A stretch of DNA of 29,981 nucleotides from assembly GCA_031409775.1 (NCBI GenBank), contig JANNXY010000026.1, positions 1 through 29,981 of the forward strand, given 5' to 3'. The translations under genes were made by a program, and so were the position numbers. The notes beneath the pieces are model-generated. The model worked only from the letters and a program-made list of their open reading frames with translations, ran no database searches and was not told where the DNA came from. This DNA is from JANNXY01 sp031409775. GTDB lineage: Bacteria; Patescibacteriota; Minisyncoccia; Phycocordibacterales; CAIZIN01. Below are positions 14,629-21,186 of this stretch, in pieces. Numbering within the stretch: the first letter of the stretch is position 1; each line of letters starts with the position of its first letter.

Positions 14629-14805
14629 ATGTCCACGGAAAGAAAACTTCTTGCTGATCATTTTCATTGCCCAAATGGCTGCGACCATCCTCAACCCTTT
14701 GAAATGGAAGGTAAAAGTTACTGCAATGCCTGCCTTCATGATAGTGAGGGAAAAGAATATGTTGAGATGGTCCTATGCACCCCAGAGACCTGCCCTGATG
14801 ATTAG
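14629..14805 (+). CDS. Small Cys-rich, probably zinc-binding protein, unknown function
   Basis: A 58-residue ORF with features of a real gene. TATAAA (14615-14620) ends 8 nt before the ATG, and the stop codon lies in a terminator hairpin. The protein has HFHCPNGCDH near the start (Cys14, Cys18), then YCNAC (Cys32, Cys35) and late cysteines in LCTPETC (Cys50, Cys55). The first four cysteines and nearby histidines look like a zinc-knuckle or treble-clef site. A longer frame at 14651-14836 in another phase lacks any such pattern. I do not recognise a named family. The two plus-strand genes after it (MOSC, HIT) have their own promoters, so a shared function is not implied. Confidence 0.75.
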   Translation: MSTERKLLADHFHCPNGCDHPQPFEMEGKSYCNACLHDSEGKEYVEMVLCTPETCPDD

Positions 14806-14823
14806 GCTGGTCTTTTTATTTTT
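14786..14823 (+). terminator. Terminator of the small Cys-rich gene
   Basis: AGACCTGCC (14786-14794) pairs with GGCTGGTCT (14805-14813) with one T-T mismatch around a 10-nt loop that contains most of the stop codon. TTTTATTTTT follows. Confidence 0.65.
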
Positions 14824-14847
14824 CAATTTAATCTAAAAATTGCTTTT

Positions 14848-14856
14848 TGGTATAAA
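14848..14856 (+). promoter_or_regulatory. Candidate extended -10 promoter for the MOSC gene
   Basis: TGG-TATAAA ends 39 nt before the MOSC ATG at 14896. Unlike most genes here, this one would have a real leader of about 33 nt, but no Shine-Dalgarno sequence is visible in it. Confidence 0.4.
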
Positions 14857-14895
14857 TTATGTAACATAGAACCCAGACATCAACCTTGAAAAACT

Positions 14896-15357
14896 ATGAA
14901 CGGAATCGTAAAAGCAATCTACATTTGTCCTATCGCTGGCGAACCAATGCATGAAGTAAAGGAAGTCGAAGCAATTGCTGGACAAGGCCTAAAAGGTGAT
15001 CGCTATTCCACAGGCGAAGGAAGCTTCAACAAAGGAAAGCAAGGTATTCGACAGGTCACGCTTATGAACACCATCTTTTTTGATGGAAGCGGCTTTGGAT
15101 TCCAGAACAGCCGAAGAAATATCTTTATCGAGGATGTAGAGCTGATGTGGCTCATTGGTCGAGAATTCCAAATTGGCACGGCGAAATTCCGAGGAGTGAA
15201 ATACTGCGATCCTTGCAATAGACCAAGCAAGCTATCTGGAAAAACAAAAAGTTTCAAAGAAACGTTCTTCGATCGAGGTGGCCTCATCGCAGAAATCATT
15301 GAAGGTGGTCTGATAAGGGTAGGTGATCTGGTCATCCCTCCGTCCAAAGGATACTGA
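14896..15357 (+). CDS. MOSC domain protein
   Basis: A 153-residue, single-domain MOSC protein (molybdenum cofactor sulfurase C-terminal family). Members carry sulfur on a conserved cysteine for metal-sulfur centres or cofactor chemistry. Family features visible are GQGLKGDRY, the RRNIFIEDVEL strand, FRGVKYCDPCNRPSKL with the expected cysteine(s), and the closing GGLIAEIIEGGLIRVGD. No molybdoenzyme or cofactor-synthesis gene is in the window, so the substrate is open. Codon use differs from the neighbours: I count only one ATA among about 17 isoleucine codons, whereas ATA is frequent in the surrounding genes. That hints at recent acquisition. A terminator hairpin overlaps the stop codon. Confidence 0.88.
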   Translation: MNGIVKAIYICPIAGEPMHEVKEVEAIAGQGLKGDRYSTGEGSFNKGKQGIRQVTLMNTIFFDGSGFGFQNSRRNIFIEDVELMWLIGREFQIGTAKFRGVKYCDPCNRPSKLSGKTKSFKETFFDRGGLIAEIIEGGLIRVGDLVIPPSKGY

Positions 15358-15373
15358 ACGTGTCCTTTTTTTA
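15346..15373 (+). terminator. Terminator of the MOSC gene
   Basis: AAAGGATAC (15346-15354) pairs with GTGTCCTTT (15360-15368) with one wobble. The loop TGAAC contains the stop codon, and the stem runs into a T-tract. Confidence 0.75.
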
Positions 15374-15385
15374 TTTAACTTTATC

Positions 15386-15394
15386 TGCTATAAA
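15386..15394 (+). promoter_or_regulatory. Extended -10 promoter, predicted leaderless start for HIT gene
   Basis: TGC-TATAAA is followed by TACAAC and then ATG at 15401, a gap of six nt. It lies just after the MOSC terminator. Confidence 0.5.
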
Positions 15395-15400
15395 TACAAC

Positions 15401-15829
15401 ATGGAAAACACAGACAAATGCATATTTTGCCAGATTGTAGAGGGAGAGATTCCGACACATCACAAAGTCTATGAAGACAGCGAAGTGCTCGCATTCCTCG
15501 ACATCAATCCCAACGCTCACGGGCATACACTAGTCATACCCAAAGACCATTTCGAAAACATTTATACTACTCCAGATAAAAGACTGTGCCACATGATACT
15601 CATAGCCAAGAAGCTCGCGATAGCCCTAAAGCTCGCAACAGAGGCAGATGGGATAAATATCATAATGAACAATGAGCCAGGTGGGAACCAGGCTGTCATG
15701 CACGCACATATTCACGTGATCCCACGACACGAGGGCGATGACTATCCCGGCCTCCACAATCACAAGCCGTACATCGGCGATGAAGCAAAGGCTGTGGCAG
15801 AGAAGATTAGAGAGAATCTAGAAAAATAG
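15401..15829 (+). CDS. HIT family nucleotide hydrolase
   Basis: A 142-residue histidine-triad protein. HIT proteins of this branch hydrolyse or transfer nucleoside phosphoramidates or dinucleoside polyphosphates. The catalytic triad HAHIHVIPR is present, preceded by NNEPGGNQAVMHAH. The N-terminus CIFCQIVEGEIP carries the paired cysteines often used for zinc with a later histidine, and FLDINPNAHGHTLVIPK is the usual second motif. The frame is open from 15323, but ATG at 15401 gives the standard N-terminus, and the extended -10 box supports it. It converges on pgk with 7 nt between the stop codons. The precise substrate is unknown. Confidence 0.95.
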   Translation: MENTDKCIFCQIVEGEIPTHHKVYEDSEVLAFLDINPNAHGHTLVIPKDHFENIYTTPDKRLCHMILIAKKLAIALKLATEADGINIIMNNEPGGNQAVMHAHIHVIPRHEGDDYPGLHNHKPYIGDEAKAVAEKIRENLEK

Positions 15830-15836
15830 TAAGTAA

Positions 15837-16967
15837 TTATTTGAGTGCATCGATACCCACCAGGCTCCCTTCCGCGAGGAAATCCAACGTCGCGCCCCCG
15901 CCGGTCGATATAAATGTGAAATGGTCTGACAACCCAAGAGACTCGATGGCACCTAGTGTATCCCCACCACCTAGAATCGACTCGGCATGTGAGCTCGCGA
16001 TAGCTTGAGCGAGGCTTACTGTAGCCTCGTCGAAGCCGGACTCGGTATTGCCCAGAGGCCCATTCCATAGCACAAATGTTGCATCACGGATAGTAGACTC
16101 TACTGACTTCATGGTATCTGGACCGATATCTGACACTACATCATCGGGACTGATTTCGGAAATGAGCTTTTTTACTTTAGCTTCCTTGGTTCCCACTACC
16201 ACATCGGTTACTGGTATCAGGTTCGGATGCATCTGGATAGACTTGAGATTGATTTCTCTATCTGACACGAGCGACTTGCCTACCTGGTAGCCTTGGGACT
16301 TGATCAGATCATTGGCGAGTGCACCCCCTACGAACACCTTGTCAGCTTTGTCCAAGAACTTTTTGATAAGGGGTATTTTGGTTTCGAATTTGGCACCACC
16401 GAGTATAAATACGAATGGCTTCGGGGGATTAAATGCCTTGCTTAGCGTATTTACTTCTTTCTCTAGCTGAATACCCGCAAATCCCGGGATAATCTTGGGC
16501 ACACCTACTATCGATGCATGGGCACGGTGGGATACAGAGAAAGCGTCGTTTACATATATATCTCCGAGGCTTGCTAGTTCGCGAGCAAACTCATCACTAT
16601 TTTCCTTCTCACCTGCGTTATCCCGGAGGTTCTCTATCACGATAAGTCCTAATTCACCCTCCTCGCGAGTCTTCTTCGCTTCATTGATATTATTTACAAA
16701 TTTCACCTCCACTCCCAACTTCTCGCCGAGCTTCTCTGCTGCGGGTTTAAGTGTACACTTTTCATCCTTACCTTTATTCACTTCACAGTGTGCAATCACC
16801 GTCACTATCGCCTCCATCTGTTGTAGGTATTTGATAGTTGGAAGCGACGAGACAATACGGAAGTCATTGGTTACCACCCCGTCCTGCACAGGCACATTGA
16901 GGTCGAGCCTCACTAGCACTTTCTTGCCTTTCAGGTCTTCGAGTTTGAGTGTGGTGATGGATTTCAT
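15837..16967 (-). CDS. pgk: Phosphoglycerate kinase, divergent substrate loop
   Basis: A 376-residue glycolytic kinase that makes ATP from 1,3-bisphosphoglycerate. It is slightly short for the family (about 390-400). Recognisable are VLVRLDLNVPVQDG, NDFRI, ENLRDNAGEKENS, VNDAFSVSHRAHAS, GGAKFETKI, the nucleotide-site NGPLGN, and GGGDTLGAIE. The usual SHLGRP loop, whose His and Arg contact the substrate, reads AHCEVNKGKDEK: His is kept, Arg is lost. The other substrate arginines (in FRI, LRD and HRAH) remain. Adjacent pgk and tpiA share a strand but are separated by the DUF559 element. The pgk gene has its own extended -10 box outside that element. Confidence 0.96.
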   Translation of the reverse strand: MKSITTLKLEDLKGKKVLVRLDLNVPVQDGVVTNDFRIVSSLPTIKYLQQMEAIVTVIAHCEVNKGKDEKCTLKPAAEKLGEKLGVEVKFVNNINEAKKTREEGELGLIVIENLRDNAGEKENSDEFARELASLGDIYVNDAFSVSHRAHASIVGVPKIIPGFAGIQLEKEVNTLSKAFNPPKPFVFILGGAKFETKIPLIKKFLDKADKVFVGGALANDLIKSQGYQVGKSLVSDREINLKSIQMHPNLIPVTDVVVGTKEAKVKKLISEISPDDVVSDIGPDTMKSVESTIRDATFVLWNGPLGNTESGFDEATVSLAQAIASSHAESILGGGDTLGAIESLGLSDHFTFISTGGGATLDFLAEGSLVGIDALK

Positions 16968-16973
16968 TAGGGT

Positions 16974-16982
16974 ATTTTAACA
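16974..16982 (-). promoter_or_regulatory. Extended -10 promoter, predicted leaderless start for pgk
   Basis: On the minus strand TGT-TAAAAT is followed by ACCCTA and then ATG at 16967, a gap of six nt. Confidence 0.5.
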
Positions 16983-17026
16983 TAATTCAGAGACTCAACC
17001 ACCTCACAGACTCCAACGCCCCCTAA

Positions 17027-17105
17027 CCCCCTCTTTAGCCAAAGAGGGGGGGGCAGAACCCGAACCCCTCTTGGGTGTAAGAGGGGTGGTTTGGTTTTGC
17101 AAACC
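17027..17105 (+). repeat. Three consecutive palindromes upstream of DUF559 gene
   Basis: All three stems are perfect. Stem one is 10 bp (CCCCCTCTTT at 17027-17036 with 17041-17050, loop AGCC). Stem two is 8 bp (CCCCTCTT at 17065-17072 with 17079-17086, 6-nt loop). Stem three is 6 bp (GGTTTG at 17088-17093 with CAAACC at 17100-17105). They are far more GC-rich than the neighbouring genes. Confidence 0.8.
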
Positions 17106-17109
17106 GGGG

Positions 17110-17118
17110 TGTTATTAT
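17110..17118 (+). promoter_or_regulatory. Extended -10 promoter, predicted leaderless start for DUF559 gene
   Basis: TGT-TATTAT is followed by CTATCTA and then ATG at 17126, a gap of seven nt. It follows directly on the third palindrome, so the element carries its own promoter. Confidence 0.45.
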
Positions 17119-17125
17119 CTATCTA

Positions 17126-17479
17126 ATGCAAGATAAGTATATTCATACAAACCAGCTCCTAAAGCAAAGAAGACAAGACCTTAGGAACAATGCAACTCCA
17201 GAAGAAAGACTGCTTTGGGAAGACGTTCGAGGTAAGAAGCTTGGATATAAATTCCAGCGTCAGCATTCTATCGGCCCATATATTGCTGATTTCTATTGTC
17301 CAGCCAAGAAACTTATTATCGAATTAGACGGATCCCAGCATTTGGATACGAAAGAATATGATGAGGAGAGGACAAATTATTTTATCTCTTTAAATTTAAA
17401 AGTTCTGAGGTTTTGGAATAATGAGATCAGATCCAATTTAGACGGAGTAATAATGAAAATAAAACAGTCGTTATCCTAA
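17126..17479 (+). CDS. DUF559 (Vsr-like) endonuclease
   Basis: A 117-residue protein of the DUF559 family, related to very-short-patch-repair (Vsr) and other PD-(D/E)XK nucleases. The core is clear: an N-terminal RRQDLRNNATPEERLLWE helix, then GYKFQRQHSIGPYIADFYC with the first catalytic Asp, KKLIIELDGSQH with the E-x-D/Q-type second half, and the ending LKVLRFWNNEI. Its cellular role is not established. It is the only plus-strand gene in this stretch and is enclosed by palindromic repeats that recur at 254-372. That suggests it acts on, or is spread with, those repeats. It appears intact. Confidence 0.9.
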   Translation: MQDKYIHTNQLLKQRRQDLRNNATPEERLLWEDVRGKKLGYKFQRQHSIGPYIADFYCPAKKLIIELDGSQHLDTKEYDEERTNYFISLNLKVLRFWNNEIRSNLDGVIMKIKQSLS

Positions 17480-17481
17480 AT

Positions 17482-17531
17482 CTCCTCCTTGATTAAGGAG
17501 GAGTACCGAGTCTTCGAGGGGGGGGGTGGTT
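17482..17531 (+). repeat. Palindrome and terminal sequence downstream of DUF559 gene
   Basis: A perfect 9-bp hairpin (CTCCTCCTT at 17482-17490 with AAGGAGGAG at 17495-17503, loop GATT) starts three nt after the DUF559 stop. It is followed by CGAGTCTTCGAG, a run of nine Gs and GGTGGTT. The same order of parts appears inverted at 254-301. Confidence 0.8.
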
Positions 17532-18280
17532 TACAAATTATTAACCGCCTTGATCAGATTGGTAAACCGCTCTGGGTGCAGACTCTCGCGACCTACGAGA
17601 AGCCCATCCACCTGACCGCCAGAGACGATCTCTGCAGCATTCTCTGCATCCACTGATCCGCCATATAGCACCGACACACCAACGCCGAGCTTGCCATACT
17701 CCTCCATTAGAACCTTGCGAATAAATAGCGACATTTGGTAGACCTCATGTGATGTCATAGCACTCGCTGCGCCCACGGCCCAGATCGGTTCATAAGCAAT
17801 TATTACCTTCCAGATCTCGGTTGATTTGATATGCCTGAGCGCTTCTAGTACCTGCTTCTTTACCACTTCTAGATATTCTCCATCACTGTCATGGACCTTC
17901 TCCCCTACACATATCACTGGAGTCAGGTTACTCGATACGGCCTTGATCACCTTTTTACTTATCACTTCATCAGTCTCACCCATCGCGCGCCTCTCCGAGT
18001 GTCCTATGATCACGTACCTAGCACCGAGGTCATATAGCCCAGCCGCACTTACTTCCCCGGTATACGAACCTCGGTCTTCGTAGAACACATTCTGCGCACC
18101 GATCGCGAGTTTGGATTTGGAAACTAGATCAGATATGTATATAAATGGAGGACAAATAACGGTCTGGACGTTGGTTAGTCTAGCGGTAGACTTCTTCAGG
18201 CTATTTACCATCGACTTGGCCGAAGAAAGACTATCTGGGTTCATCTTCCAATTACCGATGATTATTTTCTTTTTAGACAT
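17531..18280 (-). CDS. tpiA: Triosephosphate isomerase
   Basis: A 249-residue TIM-barrel enzyme that interconverts dihydroxyacetone phosphate and glyceraldehyde 3-phosphate. The catalytic residues are present: Lys in GNWKMN near the N-terminus, His in IGHSERR, and Glu in AYEPIWAVG. The phosphate-binding YGGSV is also present. The flexible loop reads AVGAASAMTS where most enzymes have IGTGKTAT. This is a variant but in the right place. Length is normal. The stop codon coincides with the right end of the DUF559 element. It is divergent from the ZIP gene with 55 nt between start codons. Confidence 0.98.
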   Translation of the reverse strand: MSKKKIIIGNWKMNPDSLSSAKSMVNSLKKSTARLTNVQTVICPPFIYISDLVSKSKLAIGAQNVFYEDRGSYTGEVSAAGLYDLGARYVIIGHSERRAMGETDEVISKKVIKAVSSNLTPVICVGEKVHDSDGEYLEVVKKQVLEALRHIKSTEIWKVIIAYEPIWAVGAASAMTSHEVYQMSLFIRKVLMEEYGKLGVGVSVLYGGSVDAENAAEIVSGGQVDGLLVGRESLHPERFTNLIKAVNNL

Positions 18281-18286
18281 TTAGTC

Positions 18287-18295
18287 ATTTTATCA
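18287..18295 (-). promoter_or_regulatory. Extended -10 promoter, predicted leaderless start for tpiA
   Basis: On the minus strand TGA-TAAAAT is followed by GACTAA and then ATG at 18280, a gap of six nt. Confidence 0.5.
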
Positions 18296-18323
18296 CGGGT
18301 TTGGAGTTTGAACATTATTAGAC

Positions 18324-18329
18324 TAATAT
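18324..18329 (+). promoter_or_regulatory. Weak -10-like box before ZIP gene
   Basis: TAATAT is followed by TACACC and then ATG at 18336. The hexamer matches only 4 of 6 and has no TG extension, but the six-nt gap is the same as at stronger sites in the window. Confidence 0.3.
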
Positions 18330-18335
18330 TACACC

Positions 18336-19076
18336 ATGACAATACTATACATATTTGCAAGCGTGCTAGTTATCAGCCTAATATCTCTCGTGGGTATACT
18401 AGCACTCGTTCTAAAGAGGGATTTATTGCAGAAAAGCACATTTATCCTAGTAAGCCTGGCTGTAGGAGCACTGCTCGGGGATGCGTTCATACATATAATC
18501 CCTGAAGCATTCGAGTCTATGGGTAACCCCACTACAGTTTCTATACTTATCATATCTGGGATCCTAATCTTCTTCGTCTTCGAGAAGATCCTCCACTGGC
18601 ATCACCATACGCTGGACCACGCAGAGAACCACCCACACCCAGTAGGCAAAATGATCCTCTTTGGAGACGGAGTTCATAACCTCATCGACGGTATCATCGT
18701 TGCAGCGAGCTACTATGTATCTACCGAGATCGGTATCGCTACTACCATAGCAGTCGTACTACACGAGATCCCACAGGAGATCGGGAACTTCGGGGTACTA
18801 ATACATTCTGGATACAGCAAACTGAAAGCGCTCTGGTACAACTTTGTCTCTGCGCTCACCGCTATCATCGGTGCAGTTATCGTGATCGTGCTCGGGAACA
18901 CTACAGTCGAATGGGTCTCGTGGCTACTACCGCTGTCTGCCGGAGGGTTCATATATATCGCAATGTCCGACCTCATCCCTGAGCTTCAAAAAGAAAAAGG
19001 TGGTTCCCCCATCGTCCAGATCATTTCCATCCTAGTGGGTATAGCACTCATGGGATTGCTACTGTTGTTAGAATAG
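18336..19076 (+). CDS. ZIP family divalent metal transporter
   Basis: A 246-residue integral membrane protein of the ZIP family, which imports zinc, iron or manganese into the cytoplasm. Eight hydrophobic segments are plausible. The metal-binding helices carry HNLIDGI (His114, Asn115, Asp118) and HEIPQEIGNFGVLIHSG (His143, Glu144, Glu148). The loop between helices three and four is His-rich (HWHHHTLDHAENHPHP, about 88-102), as expected for a cytoplasmic metal-sensing loop. Length is normal for the compact bacterial group. It is monocistronic and ends 15 nt from the convergent PilX-like gene. Metal specificity cannot be read; iron or manganese supply for the superoxide dismutase is one possibility. 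Confidence 0.93.
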   Translation: MTILYIFASVLVISLISLVGILALVLKRDLLQKSTFILVSLAVGALLGDAFIHIIPEAFESMGNPTTVSILIISGILIFFVFEKILHWHHHTLDHAENHPHPVGKMILFGDGVHNLIDGIIVAASYYVSTEIGIATTIAVVLHEIPQEIGNFGVLIHSGYSKLKALWYNFVSALTAIIGAVIVIVLGNTTVEWVSWLLPLSAGGFIYIAMSDLIPELQKEKGGSPIVQIISILVGIALMGLLLLLE

Positions 19077-19091
19077 ACAAAAACCAACCTA

Positions 19092-20570
19092 CTAATTCTC
19101 CTCCCAGAATATCGTCTGATACTGATCAGAAGTAAGAGGGAATGACGGTGGTGGACCATAGAGTAGATTGGAGTCGTATGAAATAGTCCTATTTATGTAT
19201 CCAGAATTGTCAGTATAGGAGAATCCGTATCGAGCATATGTACCGATCATACCGAATAGTGTTATCGAGTTGCGGGTATGGTACGGAGAACAGTTGTTCT
19301 GACTACCCGAATTAGGTTTATAATGATAGCGCCCGACACGACCCTTCTGTGCGATGAGGGCTGCATCTATACGGAGATTGGTATCGCTTATCATACCGAC
19401 ATTTATGTTGTTCTGGGCTATGAGAGCGATCACATCCCTGCCGTCATAGTTGGTATATAGTAGATCGCTGTTCACTGTGATGTTACGTCTAGTGGAAGCT
19501 TGGTCTGGGAACGTGCCCGCAGCGACGGTAACCCTAGCGGTATTTATCGTACCTTCGACCCATGCATTGTCATCGACAAATATGAGGCCATTGGATGGGA
19601 GTGGGTAGTTGTTTATGAAAACCTTGTTCTGAATACTCCATGTACCCCAGCCAGACTGCGTGAGTGTGTTGGTACACTGGGTCACCGAAGGCGGTGGTGC
19701 GAGCGATGTGACTCGATAAACGTCGAAAGTATCGTTTGTTTTAAATATTATCTGATAGCCTAGCGACCCCGAGAAAGAGAAGTATTTACCGCTCGCTTGC
19801 GCGTTGGTCTTCATAAGTGATAGATCTGAGGTAATACCATTGAAATCTACTGTAGAAACTGGGAATTGCCTGCCGGCAGCAAATACATCTGTACGTAGCG
19901 GGACTGGAGAGGGCGATGTCTCTGCAGGGCGAGCTGCATTGTTGATACCAGTACCCGGTGGAGAATTGACATGCGTATGCACCCCGAATTCGTTGGCTCC
20001 CGTATGATCTGGGTCATCATAGCTCGCGAGCGAGCTAGTGATCAGGTTGTGCGCAAGCCCGTCGAACCTGATACCACCATTGGAATGCAGTGGGCCAAAT
20101 ACTTCTGTATCTGCTCCGAATCTCATATCACTGTTGGCTACTACAGAGTATTTGGCAAATGAAGGGATGGCGAGTTTGGTAGTAACTGTTCTGGATATAG
20201 TAGGGTTAGCAAGAAGTTTCCCGGTTGACTGGATAGTTACAATAGAGGTGCCCGTAGCTGGCGGTGTGATGAGTAGGCTAAATGTACCTATCTGATTTCC
20301 GTCTTTATCATAAAATGGGTGAATATATGGACCCGAGGTTGCTGTGCCGTCTTTGAAATCTGCCGGGGAGTGAGCTAGGTGCCAGCGATAGTAGTCGTTA
20401 CCCGACTCTGCTATCTGGAATGCCTGCTCTTTGTATGTTACATACGGACCGCTCTTTGCGAGTGCGACAAACCACACCGTGATCCCAGTGATCACGGTGA
20501 TAGAGATACTCGCAAACACGAGGACAGTCATCAATGCATAGCCTTGTTTTTTTAATTTGCTTAGATTCAT
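19092..20570 (-). CDS. PilX-like large minor pilin / pilus assembly protein
   Basis: A 492-residue protein starting with a prepilin-like helix: KKQGYALMTVLVFASISITV. The cleavage site is G-Y, but the mature +5 position is Thr instead of Glu, as in GspK/PilX-type tip subunits. The large soluble part has a beta-helix-like pattern with phrases typical of this group: VFGPLHSNGGIRFDG, GLIFVDDNAWVEGTI, RVTVAAG, ALIAQNNINV and IDAALIAQKGRV. A stretch with several cysteines lies between. The frame opens at 20645, but ATG at 20570 is right before the prepilin signal and one nt beyond the upstream stop. It is the last gene of the pilus cluster. A tip role is inferred. Confidence 0.82.
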   Translation of the reverse strand: MNLSKLKKQGYALMTVLVFASISITVITGITVWFVALAKSGPYVTYKEQAFQIAESGNDYYRWHLAHSPADFKDGTATSGPYIHPFYDKDGNQIGTFSLLITPPATGTSIVTIQSTGKLLANPTISRTVTTKLAIPSFAKYSVVANSDMRFGADTEVFGPLHSNGGIRFDGLAHNLITSSLASYDDPDHTGANEFGVHTHVNSPPGTGINNAARPAETSPSPVPLRTDVFAAGRQFPVSTVDFNGITSDLSLMKTNAQASGKYFSFSGSLGYQIIFKTNDTFDVYRVTSLAPPPSVTQCTNTLTQSGWGTWSIQNKVFINNYPLPSNGLIFVDDNAWVEGTINTARVTVAAGTFPDQASTRRNITVNSDLLYTNYDGRDVIALIAQNNINVGMISDTNLRIDAALIAQKGRVGRYHYKPNSGSQNNCSPYHTRNSITLFGMIGTYARYGFSYTDNSGYINRTISYDSNLLYGPPPSFPLTSDQYQTIFWEEN

Positions 20571-20571
20571 A

Positions 20572-21186
20572 TTATAAATTGTCTTTGAGGTTACGAAATG
20601 AAACCTGTGTCGAGACTGTAGTGGGCGCAGGTAGTTTCGAACCATTTTTATCTATGAGGAAACTGATCTTGACCATACGTATGTTTAGGATATTTACAGG
20701 CATAGTGAGTGATGATGATGTACCAGCATAATTGGTATCATAATACGAAAATACAGGGGTCAAAGCACTGTTTTCAACATCAGATACTAGCGTAGTTACA
20801 ATCTCATTGATCCCACTATATACTAACGGGGACCCAGTAGGCTTGATCTGTCCTCTATAGATAACTCTGTCTAGGAGGAAATATCTAACCCTCTCTTTGA
20901 TCCCATCACCATCAGTATCACTAAAGAAAACGATACTACTAGTTCCTGCTGACTCGATCGGATACGAACCGAGACTCGATATGGATGCTGCGCGTATCTC
21001 ACCTACTATCGGCTGTAGGACTTTGCGACCTTCTTGCTCTAGAGAAAACCCTCCCTGCAATGCATTGTTAAAGAAGAATATATCCCTTGCAAACAATGTG
21101 ATAGCTATGGAGGCGACGGTAAATATAGAAACTGCCACTAAAATTTCTACCAGAGAAAACCCTTTTTGTTTGTGAAAATTATGCAT
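20572..21186 (-). CDS. Minor prepilin, PilW/GspJ-like
   Basis: A 204-residue prepilin. The leader MHNFHKQKG is followed by FSLVEILVAVSIFTVASIAI, with Phe +1 and Glu +5. The next part (SLEQEGRKVLQPIVGEIRAA) and a Ser/Thr-rich beta region resemble GspJ/PilW minor pilins, which sit at the pilus tip and prime assembly. A DTDGDGIKERVRY segment looks like a calcium-binding loop. The start overlaps the stop of the previous gene by one nt (TAATG), so the two are translationally linked. Confidence 0.88.
   Translation of the reverse strand: MHNFHKQKGFSLVEILVAVSIFTVASIAITLFARDIFFFNNALQGGFSLEQEGRKVLQPIVGEIRAASISSLGSYPIESAGTSSIVFFSDTDGDGIKERVRYFLLDRVIYRGQIKPTGSPLVYSGINEIVTTLVSDVENSALTPVFSYYDTNYAGTSSSLTMPVNILNIRMVKISFLIDKNGSKLPAPTTVSTQVSFRNLKDNL

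Larger units (their letters stand above)
16997..17531 (+). mobile_element. Putative REP-like element carrying a DUF559 endonuclease gene
   Basis: A 535-bp unit bounded by inverted AACCACC (16997-17003) and GGTGGTT (17525-17531), inserted between tpiA and pgk on the opposite strand from both. The left flank holds three perfect palindromes and the right flank one, and the single ORF lies between them. The right end falls on the tpiA stop codon. The shorter element at 254-372 shares the termini and the right-end sequence. DUF559 genes do occur beside such palindromes in related genomes, as I recall, but mobility is inference: no transposase or proven target duplication is seen. Confidence 0.5.

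Noticed and set aside
14651..14836. Plus-strand 61-codon ORF overlapping the Cys-rich gene
   Set aside because: It is in a different frame from the 58-residue Cys-rich protein, has no promoter spacing and runs past the terminator.
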